Part shown: piece by piece, positions 62,718 to 64,000 of the stretch | Position numbering within the stretch: the first letter of the stretch is position 1 | Layout of the letters: every line of letters begins with the position of its first letter | From: Streptococcus oralis | Lineage (GTDB): Bacteria; Bacillota; Bacilli; Lactobacillales; Streptococcaceae | Assembly (NCBI RefSeq): GCF_004127215.1 | Contig: NZ_QEWJ01000006.1 | Coordinates: 62,001 to 126,000, forward strand | Direction: 5' to 3' | Length of the DNA stretch: 64,000 bases | Position numbers and translations under genes: made by a program | Notes under the pieces: generated by a model | Databases searched by the model: none | What the model saw: only the letters and a program-made list of their open reading frames with translations | What the model was told of the DNA's origin: nothing

Positions 62718-63536
62718 ATGGTCAAATTGTGGAGACGTTATAAACCCTTTATCAATGCAGGGATTCAGGAGTTGATTACCTATCGAGTCAACTTTATTCT
62801 CTATCGGATTGGCGATGTCATGGGGGCTTTTGTGGCCTTTTATCTCTGGAAGGCAGTCTTTGATTCGTCGCAAGAGTCTTTGATTCAAGGCTTCAGTATG
62901 GCAGATATCACCCTCTACATCATCATGAGTTTTGTGACCAATCTTTTGACTAGGTCGGATTCTTCTTTTATGATTGGTGAGGAGGTCAAGGATGGCTCTA
63001 TTATCATGCGCTTGTTGCGACCAGTGCATTTTGCGGCCTCTTATCTCTTCACCGAGCTTGGTTCCAAGTGGTTGATTTTTGTCAGTGTCGGACTTCCTTT
63101 CTTGAGTGTGATTGTCTTGATGAAAATCTTATCTGGGCAAGGGATTGTAGAAGTGCTGGGATTAACTGTCCTTTATCTCTTTAGCTTAATCCTAGCCTAC
63201 CTGATCAACTTTTTCTTTAATATCTGCTTTGGATTTTCAGCCTTTGTGTTTAAAAATTTATGGGGCTCTAATCTGCTTAAGAATTCTCTGATTGACTTTA
63301 TGTCTGGGAGTTTGATTCCCTTGGCTTTCTTTCCAAAGATCGTATCAGATATTCTGTCCTTCTTGCCTTTTTCATCCTTGATTTATACTCCAGTTATGAT
63401 TGTTGTTGGAAAATACGATGCCAGTCAGATTCTTCAAGCACTCTTGCTACAGTTTTTCTGGCTCATAGTGATGGTGGGCTTGTCTCAGTTGATTTGGAAA
63501 CGAGTCCAGTCCTTCATCACCATTCAAGGAGGTTAG
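62718..63536 (+). CDS. ABC-2 family membrane permease, subunit 1
   Basis: 272 aa with about six transmembrane helices; a DUF990-like/ABC2_membrane_6-like permease. The frame opens at 62676 within the ATPase gene, but ATG 62718 has AAAGGAG 8 bp upstream (CGAAAGGAGCTCTAAG). Substrate unknown. The next permease starts 1 bp after its stop. Confidence 0.85.
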   Translation: MVKLWRRYKPFINAGIQELITYRVNFILYRIGDVMGAFVAFYLWKAVFDSSQESLIQGFSMADITLYIIMSFVTNLLTRSDSSFMIGEEVKDGSIIMRLLRPVHFAASYLFTELGSKWLIFVSVGLPFLSVIVLMKILSGQGIVEVLGLTVLYLFSLILAYLINFFFNICFGFSAFVFKNLWGSNLLKNSLIDFMSGSLIPLAFFPKIVSDILSFLPFSSLIYTPVMIVVGKYDASQILQALLLQFFWLIVMVGLSQLIWKRVQSFITIQGG

Positions 63537-63537
63537 T

Positions 63538-64000
63538 ATGAAAAAATATCAACGCATGCATCTGATTTTTATCAGACAATACATCAAGCAAATCATGGAA
63601 TACAAGGTGGATTTTGTGGTGGGTGTCTTGGGAGTCTTTCTGACTCAAGGGTTAAATCTCTTGTTTCTCAATGTCATCTTTCAACACATTCCTTCGCTAG
63701 AAGGGTGGACCTTTCAAGAGATAGCCTTTATCTACGGTTTTTCCTTGATTCCCAAGGGACTGGACCATCTCTTTTTTGACAATCTCTGGGCACTGGGGCA
63801 GCGCTTGGTGCGAAAGGGAGAGTTTGACAAGTACCTGACGCGTCCTATCAATCCTCTTTTTCATATTCTGGTTGAGACCTTTCAGATTGATGCCTTGGGT
63901 GAACTCTTGGTCGGTGGCATTTTACTTGCGACAACAGTATCAAGCATTGCTTGGACTCTTCCAAAATTCCTGATTTTTCTAGTCTGCATTCCTTTTGCGA
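63538..64000 (+). CDS. ABC-2 family membrane permease, subunit 2 (cut by window end)
   Basis: ATG 63538 follows GGAGG in CAAGGAGGTTAGT. The 154 visible codons read MKKYQRMHLIFIRQYIK and continue open to the window end. Several hydrophobic segments and DHLFFDNLWALGQ resemble DUF990 permeases. With subunit 1 and the ATPase it should form one exporter. Confidence 0.85.
   Translation, partial: MKKYQRMHLIFIRQYIKQIMEYKVDFVVGVLGVFLTQGLNLLFLNVIFQHIPSLEGWTFQEIAFIYGFSLIPKGLDHLFFDNLWALGQRLVRKGEFDKYLTRPINPLFHILVETFQIDALGELLVGGILLATTVSSIAWTLPKFLIFLVCIPFA

Noticed and set aside
1-64000. CRISPR array
   Set aside because: No regularly spaced short repeats and no cas genes were seen.

Overview
The window is low-GC Gram-positive chromosomal DNA from a mitis-group Streptococcus (S. 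mitis / S. oralis / S. pneumoniae relatives). This rests on a BOX repeat containing the BOX-PCR primer site, a vex123-vncRS-fba block, MurT/GatD, Dpr, RNase J2 and CodY with its binding box, plus AAGGAGG ribosome sites and TATAAT promoters throughout. Compared with the pneumococcal order I remember, the conserved blocks are joined differently, so it is probably not S. pneumoniae itself. I see no rRNA, prophage, CRISPR array or intact insertion sequence.

Layout. 1-10.6 kb: amino-acid ABC importer (minus), recJ, a LysM-CHAP secreted hydrolase, rnjB, estA, a membrane matrixin-like protease and uvrC. 10.7-16.8 kb: a type VII secretion LXG-toxin locus with small partner proteins, an LXG toxin gene broken by an amber codon, its immunity gene, and a second startless toxin cassette that duplicates 851 bp of the first and is followed by a dead immunity gene. 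16.9-20.1 kb: an AT-rich two-gene operon encoding an HNH nuclease and an SMC/OLD-like ATPase, which looks like a Septu-type anti-phage system with reversed order and a large N-terminal extension on the nuclease. 20.1-29.5 kb: housekeeping (phosphoesterase, nitroreductase, pepV, uracil-DNA-glycosylase-like, rhodanese with an ATA start, brnQ, two duplicated DUF1307-like lipoproteins, M42 peptidase, HIT, LdcB/DacB). 29.5-43.1 kb: rplK-rplA with two L1-leader-like motifs, apt, metA behind tandem MET-boxes, dnaD, tpiA, a heterodimeric ABC exporter, dpr, a PhnA-like protein, a Pr6Pr-like membrane protein, an MFS carrier and truA-thiD-hmpT. 43.2-48.1 kb (minus): pepQ, BOX element, murT-gatD and a flavin disulfide reductase. 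48.4-58.8 kb: cshA with a structured leader, codY-pncA, tRNA-Leu, vex1-vex2-(structured element)-vex3-vncR-vncS and fba. 58.8-61.4 kb: an accessory insert bounded by a 20-bp direct repeat of the fba 3' end, holding a MITE-like repeat, a small ORF, a dead lipoprotein gene and a PIN-domain protein. 61.7-64 kb: an ABC-2 exporter operon cut by the window end.

How the parts work together. The accessory genes are conflict systems placed between housekeeping operons: polymorphic toxin cassettes (inter-bacterial), an HNH/ATPase pair (probably anti-phage) and a PIN nuclease. The core regions show coherent regulation: CodY autoregulation, MET-box control of metA, ribosomal-protein leader motifs, and three genes (uvrC, truA, murT) whose -10 boxes sit so close to the ATG that their mRNAs should be leaderless.
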